64,000 nt of DNA, from positions 1-64,000 of the forward strand of contig CAZGKT010000009.1 of NCBI GenBank assembly GCA_964525605.1, given 5' to 3'. Position 1 is the first letter of the stretch. Each line of letters starts with the position of its first letter. The notes under the pieces were generated by a model. The model was given only the letters and a program-made list of their open reading frames with translations, ran no database searches and was not told the origin of the DNA. The position numbers and the translations under genes were made by a program. Of the stretch, positions 44,536 through 54,006 are shown piece after piece. This stretch comes from CAVTWJ01 sp964525605. Lineage in GTDB: Bacteria > Oederibacteriota > Muellerivitia > Muellerivitales > Muellerivitaceae.

Positions 44536-46230
44536 TCAATTCCCCCTGAACGGCCCAACTTTCACTTCCCCATCTGATTCGGTCAATGTGCAATATTTCA
44601 ATTCCTCCGAGACCTGACGAGAAGCCTTATTGATGGTAATTTTTACACCTGTATGAATGATTCCCATACAAGTAACCTTTGCCATTCGACGTCTTTCTTC
44701 AGCCCCCTGTTGGTCGATTTTTTCTAATTCTTGTTTTTTCTCAGTCTGGGCTTTTGTATCTGCCATTAATTTAAATTGGGCCCGAGTGAGTTTGGTCAAT
44801 AGCTCTTTTTTGTCCGGGGGAAGATTTCCACCCATTTTCGTTTGCAAATCCTTTAGGAACTGGATTCCCTTTTTTGTTTTGTCTAAATTCTCCACGGATG
44901 CTTTTAATTCATTTTCGATTTTTTGAATCTCATCACGAAGTCCTATCGCTTCTCCCACAATGATTTCAGTCGGAGTCGCGAAATTGGAGCCCATCGAGGC
45001 TGCGTTCACTTCAAGGCCCGCAATTACTTGGCCACCGACAACAACCCCCTTTTTCCCTGCCACAGTTACCTTTCCGCCCACTGTTACCTTACTGTGCATA
45101 ATGGCTTGAGATGTGGATAGGTTCCCGCCCACCTCGACAATGGCATTTCGGATATATTTAATGTTTGCATCACTTTGACAGATGATTTTACCCTTGTCGT
45201 TTCCGCTAACCCCCCCCGCTATAGTCAATTTACCTCCGCACTTTAATTCGGCCCCCTCAACCACGCCATTAACTATCAGGTCTTCTCCCGCAAAAACTTT
45301 GAAGCCATCTTTCACATCGCCTCTCACGATGATAGTTCCAATAAAATCAAGATTTCCCGTAGATAAATTGACATCACCCGGGATTTCATAAAGGGCCATA
45401 ACTGAAATTTTATTATCTTTTACGATAACTTGTCCGTCACTATCTGCGATCCATTCATCGTTATTGTCGGGAGAGACAATAACGCCCTTTCCGGCTGTCA
45501 CTTCAATATCTTGCCCATTTTTAGCTTCAAGAGCCTTTCCAGTAACAGTCATCCCCGAGACACCTTTTGTTGGAGGTATTTTTCTGGCCAGAAGTGTCCC
45601 TTTAATAATATTGTCGATTTTATGGACTGCACGATAATCGACTCGGCCATCCTCTGTTTCTTCCAGAACCGGCGTTTGTTGTTCTGTTTCTTCGGCCTTT
45701 GCTTTATATAGATATTCGACTCTAGCATCCTCACCATTAGTAACAGGTGTTCCAAATGCAATTTCTAACTCAATGGGTTCGGAGATGTTCTTGGAAGCAG
45801 TCATTTGAGCTAACTTCGAGGAAAGTTCCGCCATTCGATTTTCATCAATTCCATATACAACAGATCTCCGAACCAACGCTTCCCGAACATCATCAACGGT
45901 GGAAAAATGCCCTGTATCTGCCGAAGGAGGAACAACAGTTAGTTTTACCGACATTTCATCGTCACTTATTTCAACGAAGACTTGATCCTGACCAGGGGAT
46001 GTTGGAGCTTTTTTACTTACTATTTTTTGAGGTTTTCCCAATGCCTGCGAGACAATTTGGGTCAACATCACAGGGTTATCTGGGTTAACTTTATGCTTAA
46101 ATAGTTCTTTTTTCACATCCTCGAGGGTGACTTTCACGCCCTTCCCCGCAGGAGGAAAAACGGTTAAATAAACCCCGTCATTTTCGGTGGTGATCGTCGT
46201 GTATCCGTTCTGATCCTTTGAAACGACCAT
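44536..46230 (-). CDS. fapA: FapA (DUF342) family protein
   Basis: The start is taken as ATG 46230 (MVVSKDQNGYT), after an AGGGAAGG site, which overlaps the fliA 3' end by 53 bp. The 564-residue product has the FapA N-terminal part (VDYRAVHKIDNIIKGTLLARKIPPTKGVSGMTVTGK) and the right-handed beta-helix repeats (IVRGDVKDGFKVFAGEDLIVNGVVEGAELKCGGKLTI, NAIVEVGGNLSTSQAIMHSKVTVGGKVTV), then a coiled-coil C-terminus. FapA-type genes are often placed beside fliA and flagellar operons. Its molecular role is unclear; some members link to polar organisation. Cytoplasmic. Confidence 0.85.
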   Translation of the reverse strand: MVVSKDQNGYTTITTENDGVYLTVFPPAGKGVKVTLEDVKKELFKHKVNPDNPVMLTQIVSQALGKPQKIVSKKAPTSPGQDQVFVEISDDEMSVKLTVVPPSADTGHFSTVDDVREALVRRSVVYGIDENRMAELSSKLAQMTASKNISEPIELEIAFGTPVTNGEDARVEYLYKAKAEETEQQTPVLEETEDGRVDYRAVHKIDNIIKGTLLARKIPPTKGVSGMTVTGKALEAKNGQDIEVTAGKGVIVSPDNNDEWIADSDGQVIVKDNKISVMALYEIPGDVNLSTGNLDFIGTIIVRGDVKDGFKVFAGEDLIVNGVVEGAELKCGGKLTIAGGVSGNDKGKIICQSDANIKYIRNAIVEVGGNLSTSQAIMHSKVTVGGKVTVAGKKGVVVGGQVIAGLEVNAASMGSNFATPTEIIVGEAIGLRDEIQKIENELKASVENLDKTKKGIQFLKDLQTKMGGNLPPDKKELLTKLTRAQFKLMADTKAQTEKKQELEKIDQQGAEERRRMAKVTCMGIIHTGVKITINKASRQVSEELKYCTLTESDGEVKVGPFRGN

Positions 46231-47020
46231 GTGCCTTCCCTCCTTCGACAAATTCCTGCAGACGAAAGACCGCCATATGATGAATTTGACAAACCCTGGA
46301 TTCGCTGACTTGGAGAACTTTTCCAATTTCCTTAAAAGTCAGTGTCTCCATATAATAAAGTTGTAAAACCTTTTGTTCCGAATCTCCCAATCTTTTCAAG
46401 GCATCGGTAACTTGTTCAATTTTCTCCTGAATCTCAACTTTATCAAGCGGATTCTCAGCTTTATCGTCAACCAAAACATCTGCCCAAGTGCTTCCATCCC
46501 CAGCTTTCTGCATTTCCGCGTCCAACGATAAAAGGTTCAACATATTGATTTCAGCCACCCAATCGTAAAAAACTTCTAAATCCACCCCCAAAGCTTTTGC
46601 GGTTTCCTCAGGCCGGGGTGATCTTTCAAGTTTTGACTCTATTTTTTTTTCCGCCTCCTGAATCATTCTGGCCTGTTTTCGAAGGTTGCGCCTGGCAAAA
46701 TCCATTCCCCTGAGCTCATCCACCATCTGGCCACGTATTCGATACCGCGCGTATGCCTCAAAAGCTCTTCCCGGGACATCTTTTTTATCAGGCGGAGGGA
46801 CAAAAAGATCTAGCGCTTTTAAAAGACCAATCGCACCTGCAGAGGCCAAATCATCTTTTTTTTCCCAATAAACCTTGGAGGGCAACCGGGCAAGGAGTCT
46901 TCTGTTTTCTGCATCGACCAAAAAAAGATAATTTCTTGCAAGAACGTCACGACATTCCAGTTCCCTTTTGTTTTTAAGATATTTTTTCCACACGCCCCGC
47001 AACACATCTTCTTGGGTCAT
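46178..47020 (-). CDS. fliA: flagellar sigma factor sigma28 (FliA)
   Basis: ATG 47020 gives 280 residues; an upstream GTG at 47095 would overlap the previous gene. Region 2 has DDLASAGAIGLLKALDLF, YARYRIRGQMVDELRGMDFARRNLRKQ; region 3 has LERSPRPEETAKALGVDLEVFYDW; region 4 has LGDSEQKVLQLYYMETLTFKEIGKVLQVSESRVCQIHHMAVFRLQE. These are diagnostic of FliA/WhiG. It transcribes late flagellar genes and is held by FlgM (encoded at 33297-33584). The ribosome site is weak, as only AAGG lies 13 nt before the ATG. Confidence 0.94.
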   Translation of the reverse strand: MTQEDVLRGVWKKYLKNKRELECRDVLARNYLFLVDAENRRLLARLPSKVYWEKKDDLASAGAIGLLKALDLFVPPPDKKDVPGRAFEAYARYRIRGQMVDELRGMDFARRNLRKQARMIQEAEKKIESKLERSPRPEETAKALGVDLEVFYDWVAEINMLNLLSLDAEMQKAGDGSTWADVLVDDKAENPLDKVEIQEKIEQVTDALKRLGDSEQKVLQLYYMETLTFKEIGKVLQVSESRVCQIHHMAVFRLQEFVEGGKAHGRFKGSERIHDDHHRK

Positions 47021-47030
47021 CAAAAAAACG

Positions 47031-47441
47031 CTAACCTTGCTGATCGGGGGAAATTTCAGGAAAAACAAAATCAACCGTTTGGCCCTTTTCTTCACTAGAT
47101 TCTATCGGTGCAGAGGAGTCCAACGGTATGGCTGGTTCAAGTATGAGATTCTCAGACAAAGTGTCTATTTTTTCTTGGTCCATTTTTTCCAAAATTGGGC
47201 CAATATATTTTATGCCCAACCATGTCATGACCCCTCCGGTCAAAAAACCTAATAACACTGCTGTTAGAAAAGCTAAAATGATCGAATCGATGGGCAAACC
47301 TTCATAAGCCCCTATCAAAGAAACCATCAAAAAGGCCAAAACAGCGCAGGCGGTTCCGCCTACCAGAATCATATGAAAAATTCCATAAGGCTTTTCCCTG
47401 GTCAACTCATAAAATTGCTTTCCGTTTTTGTGGTCAGGCAT
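47031..47441 (-). CDS. small membrane protein between flhG and fliA
   Basis: 136 residues, ATG with AGGAG 7 nt upstream. Two strong membrane helices (about 22-43 and 52-80, with glycine-rich FLTGGVMTWLGIKYIGPILEKM), then a hydrophilic Ser/Glu/Pro-rich C-terminal tail. No family is recognised. It lies 10 bp upstream of fliA. A perfect TATAAT -10 box occurs upstream (complement of 47497-47502), but without a good -35 box. It may be a flagellar-cluster-specific protein of this lineage. Confidence 0.7.
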   Translation of the reverse strand: MPDHKNGKQFYELTREKPYGIFHMILVGGTACAVLAFLMVSLIGAYEGLPIDSIILAFLTAVLLGFLTGGVMTWLGIKYIGPILEKMDQEKIDTLSENLILEPAIPLDSSAPIESSEEKGQTVDFVFPEISPDQQG

Positions 47442-47463
47442 ACTCTTCTCCTAACTTTTGTTT

Positions 47464-47568
47464 TTAACTTTTCAAAATTCTTTTCGTTAAAATCCAATTA
47501 TAAATTTCGTTATTTGTTCCTGACATCTGACTCGACTTCAACAAAATTAATTTTTCCACTTCAACCAT
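47464..47568 (-). CDS. possible 34-codon small ORF after flhG
   Basis: The ATG overlaps the end of flhG (ATGGTTGA), and the frame runs 34 codons to TAA through the otherwise empty 119-bp gap. The peptide (MVEVEKLILLKSSQ, then hydrophilic) has no signal, membrane helix or known motif. Its base composition is AT-rich like a spacer. It may be chance. Confidence 0.2.
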   Translation of the reverse strand: MVEVEKLILLKSSQMSGTNNEIYNWILTKRILKS

Positions 47569-48466
47569 GTCCATGTCCCCCAAAAAGAAGGGTAACTTTC
47601 TTGAAAAATTGGGAAAGGTTTCCGTCGCCAGAATAAATCTTGCCAGAAAAATAAGTCTCGGCGATTCGGGTTAAGCCAAGAGCTGCAGGACTCATCGGGG
47701 ATGAAAGCAGAATTGGATTTTGCTCCTTAACTGCCCTGACCATTCCCATGTCCCTCAGAATAGAACCTATATAATTGACCTCTAAGGATAAAAACCTCTT
47801 GGAAAGAACAACTAATTTGCGACCAGCCTCTTCTCCCTCTGCGGGATTGGATGCCATATTAACAACAACAGAAATAACCGGGTTTTTCTTTTCACGGTAA
47901 ATGGTTTTTATCATACCGTAGGCATCCATAAGCGCCGTAGGTTCGGGGGTCGTAACCACAATGACTTCCTCTGCGGCTAATACAAACGCCAAAACGTTGC
48001 GATGTAATCCCGCACCCGTATCAATCAAAATGACATCTTCGCGATTCTGAAGTTCAAGAAGATCTTGGAGAAACCGATTACGTTGAACATCAGTTAATTC
48101 TGCAAGTTCTTGTATCCCACCTGAACCTGAAGCGACTAACCTCAAACCTAGCGGTCCTTCAATAATGATTTCTGAAAGTTGTTTTTTCCCAGTTAAGACA
48201 TCGAACAAAGTGTTAGGCGGGATAATTCCCATCATGACATCCACATTGGCCAAGCCCATATCTGCATCCATGAGCAAAACACGTTTCCCTTTTCTGGCAA
48301 GAGCAAGTCCAAAATTGACGGATATGTTTGTTTTTCCAACCCCCCCCTTACCGCTCGTTATGGCAACAATACGGCACGAACCCGCTGAACCCGAAGATAT
48401 ATCCAGAAGTTGAGGGGTACTAATTTTTCCGACTAATTGTCGAAGCTTTTCAGCTTGATCCTGCAT
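47561..48466 (-). CDS. flhG: FlhG/MinD-type ATPase controlling flagellar number
   Basis: 301 residues. Deviant Walker A SGKGGVGKT (38-46), switch motif DADMGLANVD, and a C-terminal amphipathic region. The N-terminal DQAEKLRQL (3-11) matches the DQAxxLR motif with which FlhG stimulates the GTPase of FlhF. FlhG limits flagellar number and helps build the C-ring. It lies directly after flhF, 13 bp apart. Confidence 0.95.
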   Translation of the reverse strand: MQDQAEKLRQLVGKISTPQLLDISSGSAGSCRIVAITSGKGGVGKTNISVNFGLALARKGKRVLLMDADMGLANVDVMMGIIPPNTLFDVLTGKKQLSEIIIEGPLGLRLVASGSGGIQELAELTDVQRNRFLQDLLELQNREDVILIDTGAGLHRNVLAFVLAAEEVIVVTTPEPTALMDAYGMIKTIYREKKNPVISVVVNMASNPAEGEEAGRKLVVLSKRFLSLEVNYIGSILRDMGMVRAVKEQNPILLSSPMSPAALGLTRIAETYFSGKIYSGDGNLSQFFKKVTLLFGGHGHG

Positions 48467-48479
48467 GAAAGCCCTTTCG

Positions 48480-49673
48480 TCAGCTCAAAAGCGAACGCGT
48501 GATACGTTCAGCCAATATTGGAATGTCTGGAACTTCTAGGTCGTCGGGAACATTTTGACCTGTTGAATAATAGGCCAATGGAATCTGAAAATTATTCATC
48601 AAATTTAAAAAAGCTCCATAAAAACGGGTTTCATCTAGCTTTGTAAAAATCATCCGGTTCAAAGGAACAGACATCCCAAATTTCTCAATTATACGGATCA
48701 TATCCAAATATTTAGTTGTTGCTGATAAGACCAAATGAATCTCATCCACCTGGCTCTTGGCTATGAATTGTTTGAGTTCCTCCAACTGTTCTTCGTTAGA
48801 AGGGCTTCTTCCGGCGGTATCGAGCAGTATCAGATCCACCCCTTTATGCCGATTGAGAACAGTCCTAATCTCATCTGCACCATTGGCCACTTCAACCGGT
48901 ATACCCATGATTCTTCCATAAGTCCGAAGTTGTTCTGTCGCTGCAATCCGGTAAGTATCTGCAGTTATCATGGCTACTTTTTTACCTTCCATTAAACTGA
49001 ACCGGGCAGCCAATTTGGCCAGAGTGGTGGTTTTTCCTACGCCAGTAGGGCCTACAAAGGCAATCACTTTTTGAAATCCGTTGAAAGCCATGGGCGGTGA
49101 AATTTTCAACGATGATGCTACTTGTCGGTTTAACCATAAGAAAACTTCTTCTGGCCGATCAGGATCAATTTTTTCTTGAATCATTCCTCGAACAATTTTT
49201 TGAATGAGAAAATCTTCCACTTCTTGTTTGGCCAGTCTTTTTTTGAGTCGGTTTAGTCCTTCGGAAATAATCGCGTTCCCGTCGGGCTGTTGCATCTCTT
49301 TTATCAAACTTGCAACACTCGATGTCTTCATCTCATTCAGTTCTCTTTGAAGCGCTTTTACCTTCGTCCGGGCTGGATCAAGTGTTCCCATCGGACGTCC
49401 CGAGGATAAAGGGGAGGAATTAGATAATGGAATTTCATTTCTTTCTAGAATAGGCGGAACAGCTACCGGCGCGAGCTTTCGTCTGGACATATCATCCATA
49501 AGATTAAGTTCTACGCCCGCAGTGATCTCAGCCACTGGTTTACCGAAAAGACCCAAAACCCCGCCTTTCCGAAAGGTCTTCGTATACAGAATGACCGCTT
49601 CCGGCCCCAAATCTTTTTTTACCTTCATAAGCGCTTCTTGTATTGTAGGAGCTTCGTAGCGTTTGATTCTCAT
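48480..49673 (-). CDS. flhF: flagellar SRP-type GTPase FlhF
   Basis: 397 residues. The basic N-terminal part starts MRIKRYEAPTIQEALMKVKKDLGPEAVIL, the middle is less conserved, and the NG domain has GPTGVGKTTTLAKLAARF (P-loop), DTYRIAATEQLRTYGRIMGIP, DTAGRSPSNEEQL and TKLDETRFYGAFLN. FlhF marks the site of flagellar assembly at the pole and recruits FliF. The ATG overlaps the flhA stop (ATGA). Confidence 0.96.
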   Translation of the reverse strand: MRIKRYEAPTIQEALMKVKKDLGPEAVILYTKTFRKGGVLGLFGKPVAEITAGVELNLMDDMSRRKLAPVAVPPILERNEIPLSNSSPLSSGRPMGTLDPARTKVKALQRELNEMKTSSVASLIKEMQQPDGNAIISEGLNRLKKRLAKQEVEDFLIQKIVRGMIQEKIDPDRPEEVFLWLNRQVASSLKISPPMAFNGFQKVIAFVGPTGVGKTTTLAKLAARFSLMEGKKVAMITADTYRIAATEQLRTYGRIMGIPVEVANGADEIRTVLNRHKGVDLILLDTAGRSPSNEEQLEELKQFIAKSQVDEIHLVLSATTKYLDMIRIIEKFGMSVPLNRMIFTKLDETRFYGAFLNLMNNFQIPLAYYSTGQNVPDDLEVPDIPILAERITRSLLS

Positions 49674-51766
49674 CCGCTGGCCTCGATTGTCCCCACCGAT
49701 TGGATTTCCGTTCGTGGAAGCAATTCACTGAAAGAAAGAACCGTCAAATGGGGTATAAAACGCTCAATCATTTTTTTAAAGTACGGACGTACATTCGGTG
49801 AACAAAGAACAAGAGGTTGACGGTTTTGAAGGGCCATTTTCTCGATACCGCTCGAGAGACTCCTAAACATGGTTTGAAGAATGCGCGGATCTAAGGCGGC
49901 AGTATTTCCCGACTCTGCAGCTTGTACAGAATCCATAATCGTTTTTTCGAACTTGGGATCCAAAGTTAATGCATAAACTTTTCCCTCGGAAGAAAGATGC
50001 TGTTTCGTAATAGACCTGGCCAGAGACCTCCTGGCATATTCGGTTAAAACCTGCGTATCCTTGGTTTCTTTCACGTGATCAGCGACAGCTTCCAAAATAC
50101 TCTCCATATCCCGAATCGGGAGATGTTCTTTCAATAGATTTTGGAGGATTTTTTGTAAATCTCCTATCGACAATTGACTGGGAATCATTTCGTCCACAAC
50201 AGCTGGCGACTCTTTTTTAATCTGATCGAGAAGTTTCGAAACGCTCTGCCGGGTCAAAAATTCATGAGCATGGTTTCGTATTACTTCAGTAAGATGGGTT
50301 GCAATCACCGTTGATGCATCCACAACAGAATATCCAATTTGTTCTGCTTGAGCTTTTTCTTCATCCGTTATCCAAAATGCGGCTAAATTGAAAGTGGGTT
50401 CTTTCGTTGGAATACCTGGGATTTTCGGCATATCCGGGCCCGTCGACATTGCCAACAAATGCCCGGGCATAATCTTCCATCGGGATACTTCCACGCCCTT
50501 TAATTTAATCATGTATTCAGAAGGCTGTAATTGCATATTGTCCCGGATTCGAATGGGTGGAACAACTAAACCCAAATCTCCCGCCATTTGGCGACGGATA
50601 CCCGTAATCCGCTCTAATAAGTCTCCACCCTGTGCCTCATCCACTAGCGGGATTAGGCTATAACCGATTTCGATTTCCAAATGATCAACTTGCAAAAGCG
50701 AAGTCACATTTTCCGGTTCTTTTTTCTTTTCCGGAACACTTAATTTTGCTTTTTCGGCGGTTTCAGATTCTATTCGGACCATTACCCGCAAATAATAGGC
50801 GATACCGCCCAATGCAGCAGACACTATCAATAGCGGGATGAAAAGTTGCCAATTGCCGGTTACCAAAGCCCCAATGGCAAACACACCTAGTAGACCAGAA
50901 GCGATAATGAGGGCGCGGGGCTGGGCAATAATTTGTTTTATCAAGTCCGTCCCAAGGTTGCTGTCTGAAGCTGCTCGGGTAACAACAATACCTGTAGCCG
51001 TGGAAAGCATTAGAGCTGGAATTTGAGTTGCTAATCCATCCCCTATGGACAAAAGAGTGTAGCGCTGAAGTACAACCGGCAGAGTCAAACCTCCGTTGAT
51101 AATACCAACTGCAAAGCCACCCAAAACGTTGATGATGACGATAATAATTGCCGCTATGGCATCTCCACGAACGAATTTACTCGCCCCATCCATCGCACCA
51201 TAAAAATCTGCTTCCCGCTCCACTTCTTTGCGCCGCTTACGAGCCTGATCGTCGGTAATAAGCCCAGAATTAAGGTCGGCGTCAATAGCCATTTGTTTTC
51301 CAGGCATAGCATCTAAAGTGAACCGAGCTGCAACTTCCGCAACGCGCTGAGCGCCGTTGGTAATGACTACGAACTGTATAATGACAAGAATCAAAAAGAC
51401 CACGAAGCCAACCCAGTAGCTCCCTCCCACGACGACTGTTCCGATAGCTTCAATTACATGTCCCGCAGCGTCTTGACCATCATTACCATGGAGGAGAATT
51501 AATCTAGTTGCGGAAACATTCAAGGCAAGTCGAAACAAAGTCGTGATCAAAAGTAATGTTGGAAAGATAGAAAACTGGAGGGGTTCCAACGTATACATTG
51601 TTATGAGAACAACCACCAAAGCCATGGTGATGTTAAAGGAAATTAAGAGATCTAAAATAATGGGCGGGAGCGGGATGAACAACATCAAGATCACCATGAC
51701 CACTGCAAAAGCAATAAACAAATCGCTGTTCTTTTGTATTGTGTTAAGTGTTATTGATTCAGCCAT
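49670..51766 (-). CDS. flhA: flagellar export gate protein FlhA
   Basis: 698 residues, normal length. Eight hydrophobic segments in the first 320 residues, the conserved cytoplasmic loop RFTLDAMPGKQMAIDADLNSGLITDDQARKRRKEVEREADFYGAMDGASKFVRGDAIA in pieces, then the large cytoplasmic domain with RDNMQLQPSEYMIKLKGVEVSR. FlhA forms the nonameric ring below the gate and binds export chaperones. Followed by flhF with a 4-bp overlap, and 80 bp after flhB. Confidence 0.97.
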   Translation of the reverse strand: MAESITLNTIQKNSDLFIAFAVVMVILMLFIPLPPIILDLLISFNITMALVVVLITMYTLEPLQFSIFPTLLLITTLFRLALNVSATRLILLHGNDGQDAAGHVIEAIGTVVVGGSYWVGFVVFLILVIIQFVVITNGAQRVAEVAARFTLDAMPGKQMAIDADLNSGLITDDQARKRRKEVEREADFYGAMDGASKFVRGDAIAAIIIVIINVLGGFAVGIINGGLTLPVVLQRYTLLSIGDGLATQIPALMLSTATGIVVTRAASDSNLGTDLIKQIIAQPRALIIASGLLGVFAIGALVTGNWQLFIPLLIVSAALGGIAYYLRVMVRIESETAEKAKLSVPEKKKEPENVTSLLQVDHLEIEIGYSLIPLVDEAQGGDLLERITGIRRQMAGDLGLVVPPIRIRDNMQLQPSEYMIKLKGVEVSRWKIMPGHLLAMSTGPDMPKIPGIPTKEPTFNLAAFWITDEEKAQAEQIGYSVVDASTVIATHLTEVIRNHAHEFLTRQSVSKLLDQIKKESPAVVDEMIPSQLSIGDLQKILQNLLKEHLPIRDMESILEAVADHVKETKDTQVLTEYARRSLARSITKQHLSSEGKVYALTLDPKFEKTIMDSVQAAESGNTAALDPRILQTMFRSLSSGIEKMALQNRQPLVLCSPNVRPYFKKMIERFIPHLTVLSFSELLPRTEIQSVGTIEASG

Positions 51767-51846
51767 ATTTTCCTCGACTCAGCGGTTTGAAATGAAGGGT
51801 CATTTTAACCTCAAAAAGCTGTCTGGTCATTCATCCTTTTAGCAAA

Positions 51847-52914
51847 TTAAACACCCTGTTTTAGACTTTGGCGTTTGTTCAAACGATAGACAAAGGCTAG
51901 AACCTCAGCCACAGCCTCAAACAAATCTGGGGAAATGGGCGCTCCTACCGGGCATGACTTTAAAAGAGCCCTAGCAAGCGGAGGATTTTGAACAATTGGA
52001 ATTCTATTTTTAATGGCCATATCACGAATGCGTTCCGCCACTACCCTTTCTCCTTTTGCCAAGACGACAGGTGCTTGCATTCCCTCCTTGTATTCCAAGG
52101 CTACAGCCACATGGGTTGGATTGGTAACCACTACATCCGCCCTGGGAACGGCGTCGAACATTCGCCTTCGTGCCATTTCCCTTTGAATCTGGCGGATTCG
52201 CGCTTTGATCATTGGATCGCCCTCTGCTTGCCGAAACTCGTCTCTTATTTCTTGCTTGGACATTCGCAAATTATCCTCGTAATCCCATTTTTGATATAAA
52301 TAATCTAAAATAGCTAAAACCACGAGGACAAGAATTATCTTAGAAAGTATAGAAAGCGCCATGCTTCCTACAAAAGCCAATGCCTCTGTTCCCTGCATGT
52401 CCATGGCCATTACCAATTGTGGCAAGACCGCCTTCACCCCTGCGTACGCAATCCAACCGATAATTAAAAGCTTCAGGATGGATTTGATAAATTCCACTAT
52501 GGCTCGTCTTGAAAATAAACGTTGAAAGCCAGTGGTCGGATTAATATTGCTGAACTTCGGTGTCAGAGGTTTTAGGGAAAAAAGCACGCCTACTTGAAGA
52601 TAATTCGCCAGGAGGCCTACGAAAAGAATGGTGCCTAATACTGGAGCAAGAATGAGAAATATTCTTCCCATCAGAAATATCCCGTAAGTGTAAATGTTTT
52701 CCGTCCCTAAAGAAGTATTCATATTTTGGTAAAAAAAGATTGTAATATCCCGCAAGGAATCAACCATATAAGGTCCCGCATAACGAATGGTCAAAAGACC
52801 CGCAAGTAAAACTACAACAGAATTAATTTCCACCGACCGAGCTACTTGCCCGCGTTCCCTTGCTTCTTTTATTCGATGAGGCGTTGGTTTTTCTGTTTTC
52901 GATGGATCCGGCAA
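51847..52914 (-). CDS. flhB: flagellar export switch protein FlhB
   Basis: 355 residues, TTG start with AAGGA 8 nt upstream. N-terminal KTEKPTPHRIKEARERGQVARS, four membrane helices, and the autocleavage site NPTH (265-268) within VVTNPTHVAVALEYKEG. Cleavage between Asn and Pro switches export from hook to filament substrates together with FliK. Full-length and intact, in contrast to the FlhB-like protein at 42910-43218. Confidence 0.97.
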   Translation of the reverse strand: MPDPSKTEKPTPHRIKEARERGQVARSVEINSVVVLLAGLLTIRYAGPYMVDSLRDITIFFYQNMNTSLGTENIYTYGIFLMGRIFLILAPVLGTILFVGLLANYLQVGVLFSLKPLTPKFSNINPTTGFQRLFSRRAIVEFIKSILKLLIIGWIAYAGVKAVLPQLVMAMDMQGTEALAFVGSMALSILSKIILVLVVLAILDYLYQKWDYEDNLRMSKQEIRDEFRQAEGDPMIKARIRQIQREMARRRMFDAVPRADVVVTNPTHVAVALEYKEGMQAPVVLAKGERVVAERIRDMAIKNRIPIVQNPPLARALLKSCPVGAPISPDLFEAVAEVLAFVYRLNKRQSLKQGV

Positions 52915-52932
52915 GAATATTGTCCTTTGTGT

Positions 52933-53718
52933 CTATCTTAAGGCGTGAATCAGAATGGCTAAATCACGGTTTAATCCATGAAACAAATCCTGCAAAGTAT
53001 AAACAAAGAAACTCATGGAAATAGCAACTATCAAAAGCCCTATTCCCATGTTCAAAGGCATCCCCACAATAAATACATTCATTTGGGGAACCGTTCGGGC
53101 TACCACACCCAAGGCCAAATTAGTGATGAACAACGCGCCTATGACGGGGGCGCCCACCCGAAAAGCGATAAAAAATACATTTGAAAATAGATGCATCATT
53201 TCCGTGCCTAACGCGATGGTAAAATGAGCACCGCCAAGGGGCAATAACGCAAAACTGTCCACCACCGCACGGATGAGGAGATGATGTCCGTCAACTGCCA
53301 AAAATACCAAGGTGGCAATCATAAAGTAAAACTGTCCCATTACAGAAATTTGAACATTGCTAACTGGGTCAATAATAGTTGCCATGCCAAGGCCCATTTG
53401 AATATCAATGATTTGCCCAGCCATTTGGATTCCAGTAAACAAAAGCTGGGCCCCGAAGCCTAAACACATCCCAATTGCGGCTTCTTTTACCACCGACAAA
53501 CCCAAAGCCAACCCCGGCGCCGGAAGGGTAGAAGTCTGATAAGAGACAACAGGGAAAACGAGGAAAGTCATTAACAAGACCCAAGCAGCCTTCAATTGAG
53601 GCGGGATATTCCGGCTGGAATAAACAGGAGCCGTTATAAAAAGCCCGGCCAATCGCACTAGGATAAGAACAAAGGCAACAACATCTTTTGGGTCGAAATC
53701 AAAAGGGTTTGTCGGCAA
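52933..53718 (-). CDS. fliR: flagellar export gate protein FliR
   Basis: 261 residues, six hydrophobic helices, TTG start. The family segments RLAGLFITAPVYSSRNIPPQLKAAWVLLMTFL and EAAIGMCLGFGAQLLFTGIQMAGQIIDIQMGLGMATIIDP are present. FliR joins FliP and FliQ in the export channel core. Six bp separate it from fliQ. A signal-free integral membrane protein. Confidence 0.95.
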   Translation of the reverse strand: MPTNPFDFDPKDVVAFVLILVRLAGLFITAPVYSSRNIPPQLKAAWVLLMTFLVFPVVSYQTSTLPAPGLALGLSVVKEAAIGMCLGFGAQLLFTGIQMAGQIIDIQMGLGMATIIDPVSNVQISVMGQFYFMIATLVFLAVDGHHLLIRAVVDSFALLPLGGAHFTIALGTEMMHLFSNVFFIAFRVGAPVIGALFITNLALGVVARTVPQMNVFIVGMPLNMGIGLLIVAISMSFFVYTLQDLFHGLNRDLAILIHALR

Positions 53719-53724
53719 GGGCCC

Positions 53725-53994
53725 TCACTTGACATATTGGGGCAAATTGCTCCAAAGATTCGATGTGTAATTAAGTAATATGAGTATCATCCATTTTCCG
53801 AAAATGAGAATTGCAAGAAAAATGGCAATCACCTTCGGAATAAACGTAAGAGTCATTTCCTGGATTTGAGTTACTGCTTGGAAAATAGATACAGCCACCC
53901 CGACCGCTAACCCGAGCCCGAGAATAGGAGCGGAAACAAGAAGAGTGACCCAAAGGGTCCGGGTAGCCAGATCTGATATGAACTCAACGCTCAA
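53725..53994 (-). CDS. fliQ: flagellar export gate protein FliQ
   Basis: 89 residues with two membrane helices, normal length. Conserved SAPILGLGLAVGVAVSIFQAVTQIQEMTLTFIPKVIAI in pieces. TTG start with AAGGAG about 8 nt upstream. FliQ subunits wrap the FliP-FliR channel. It lies between fliP and fliR with short spacers. Confidence 0.95.
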   Translation of the reverse strand: MSVEFISDLATRTLWVTLLVSAPILGLGLAVGVAVSIFQAVTQIQEMTLTFIPKVIAIFLAILIFGKWMILILLNYTSNLWSNLPQYVK

Positions 53995-54006
53995 GTTAAA
54001 CTCTCC

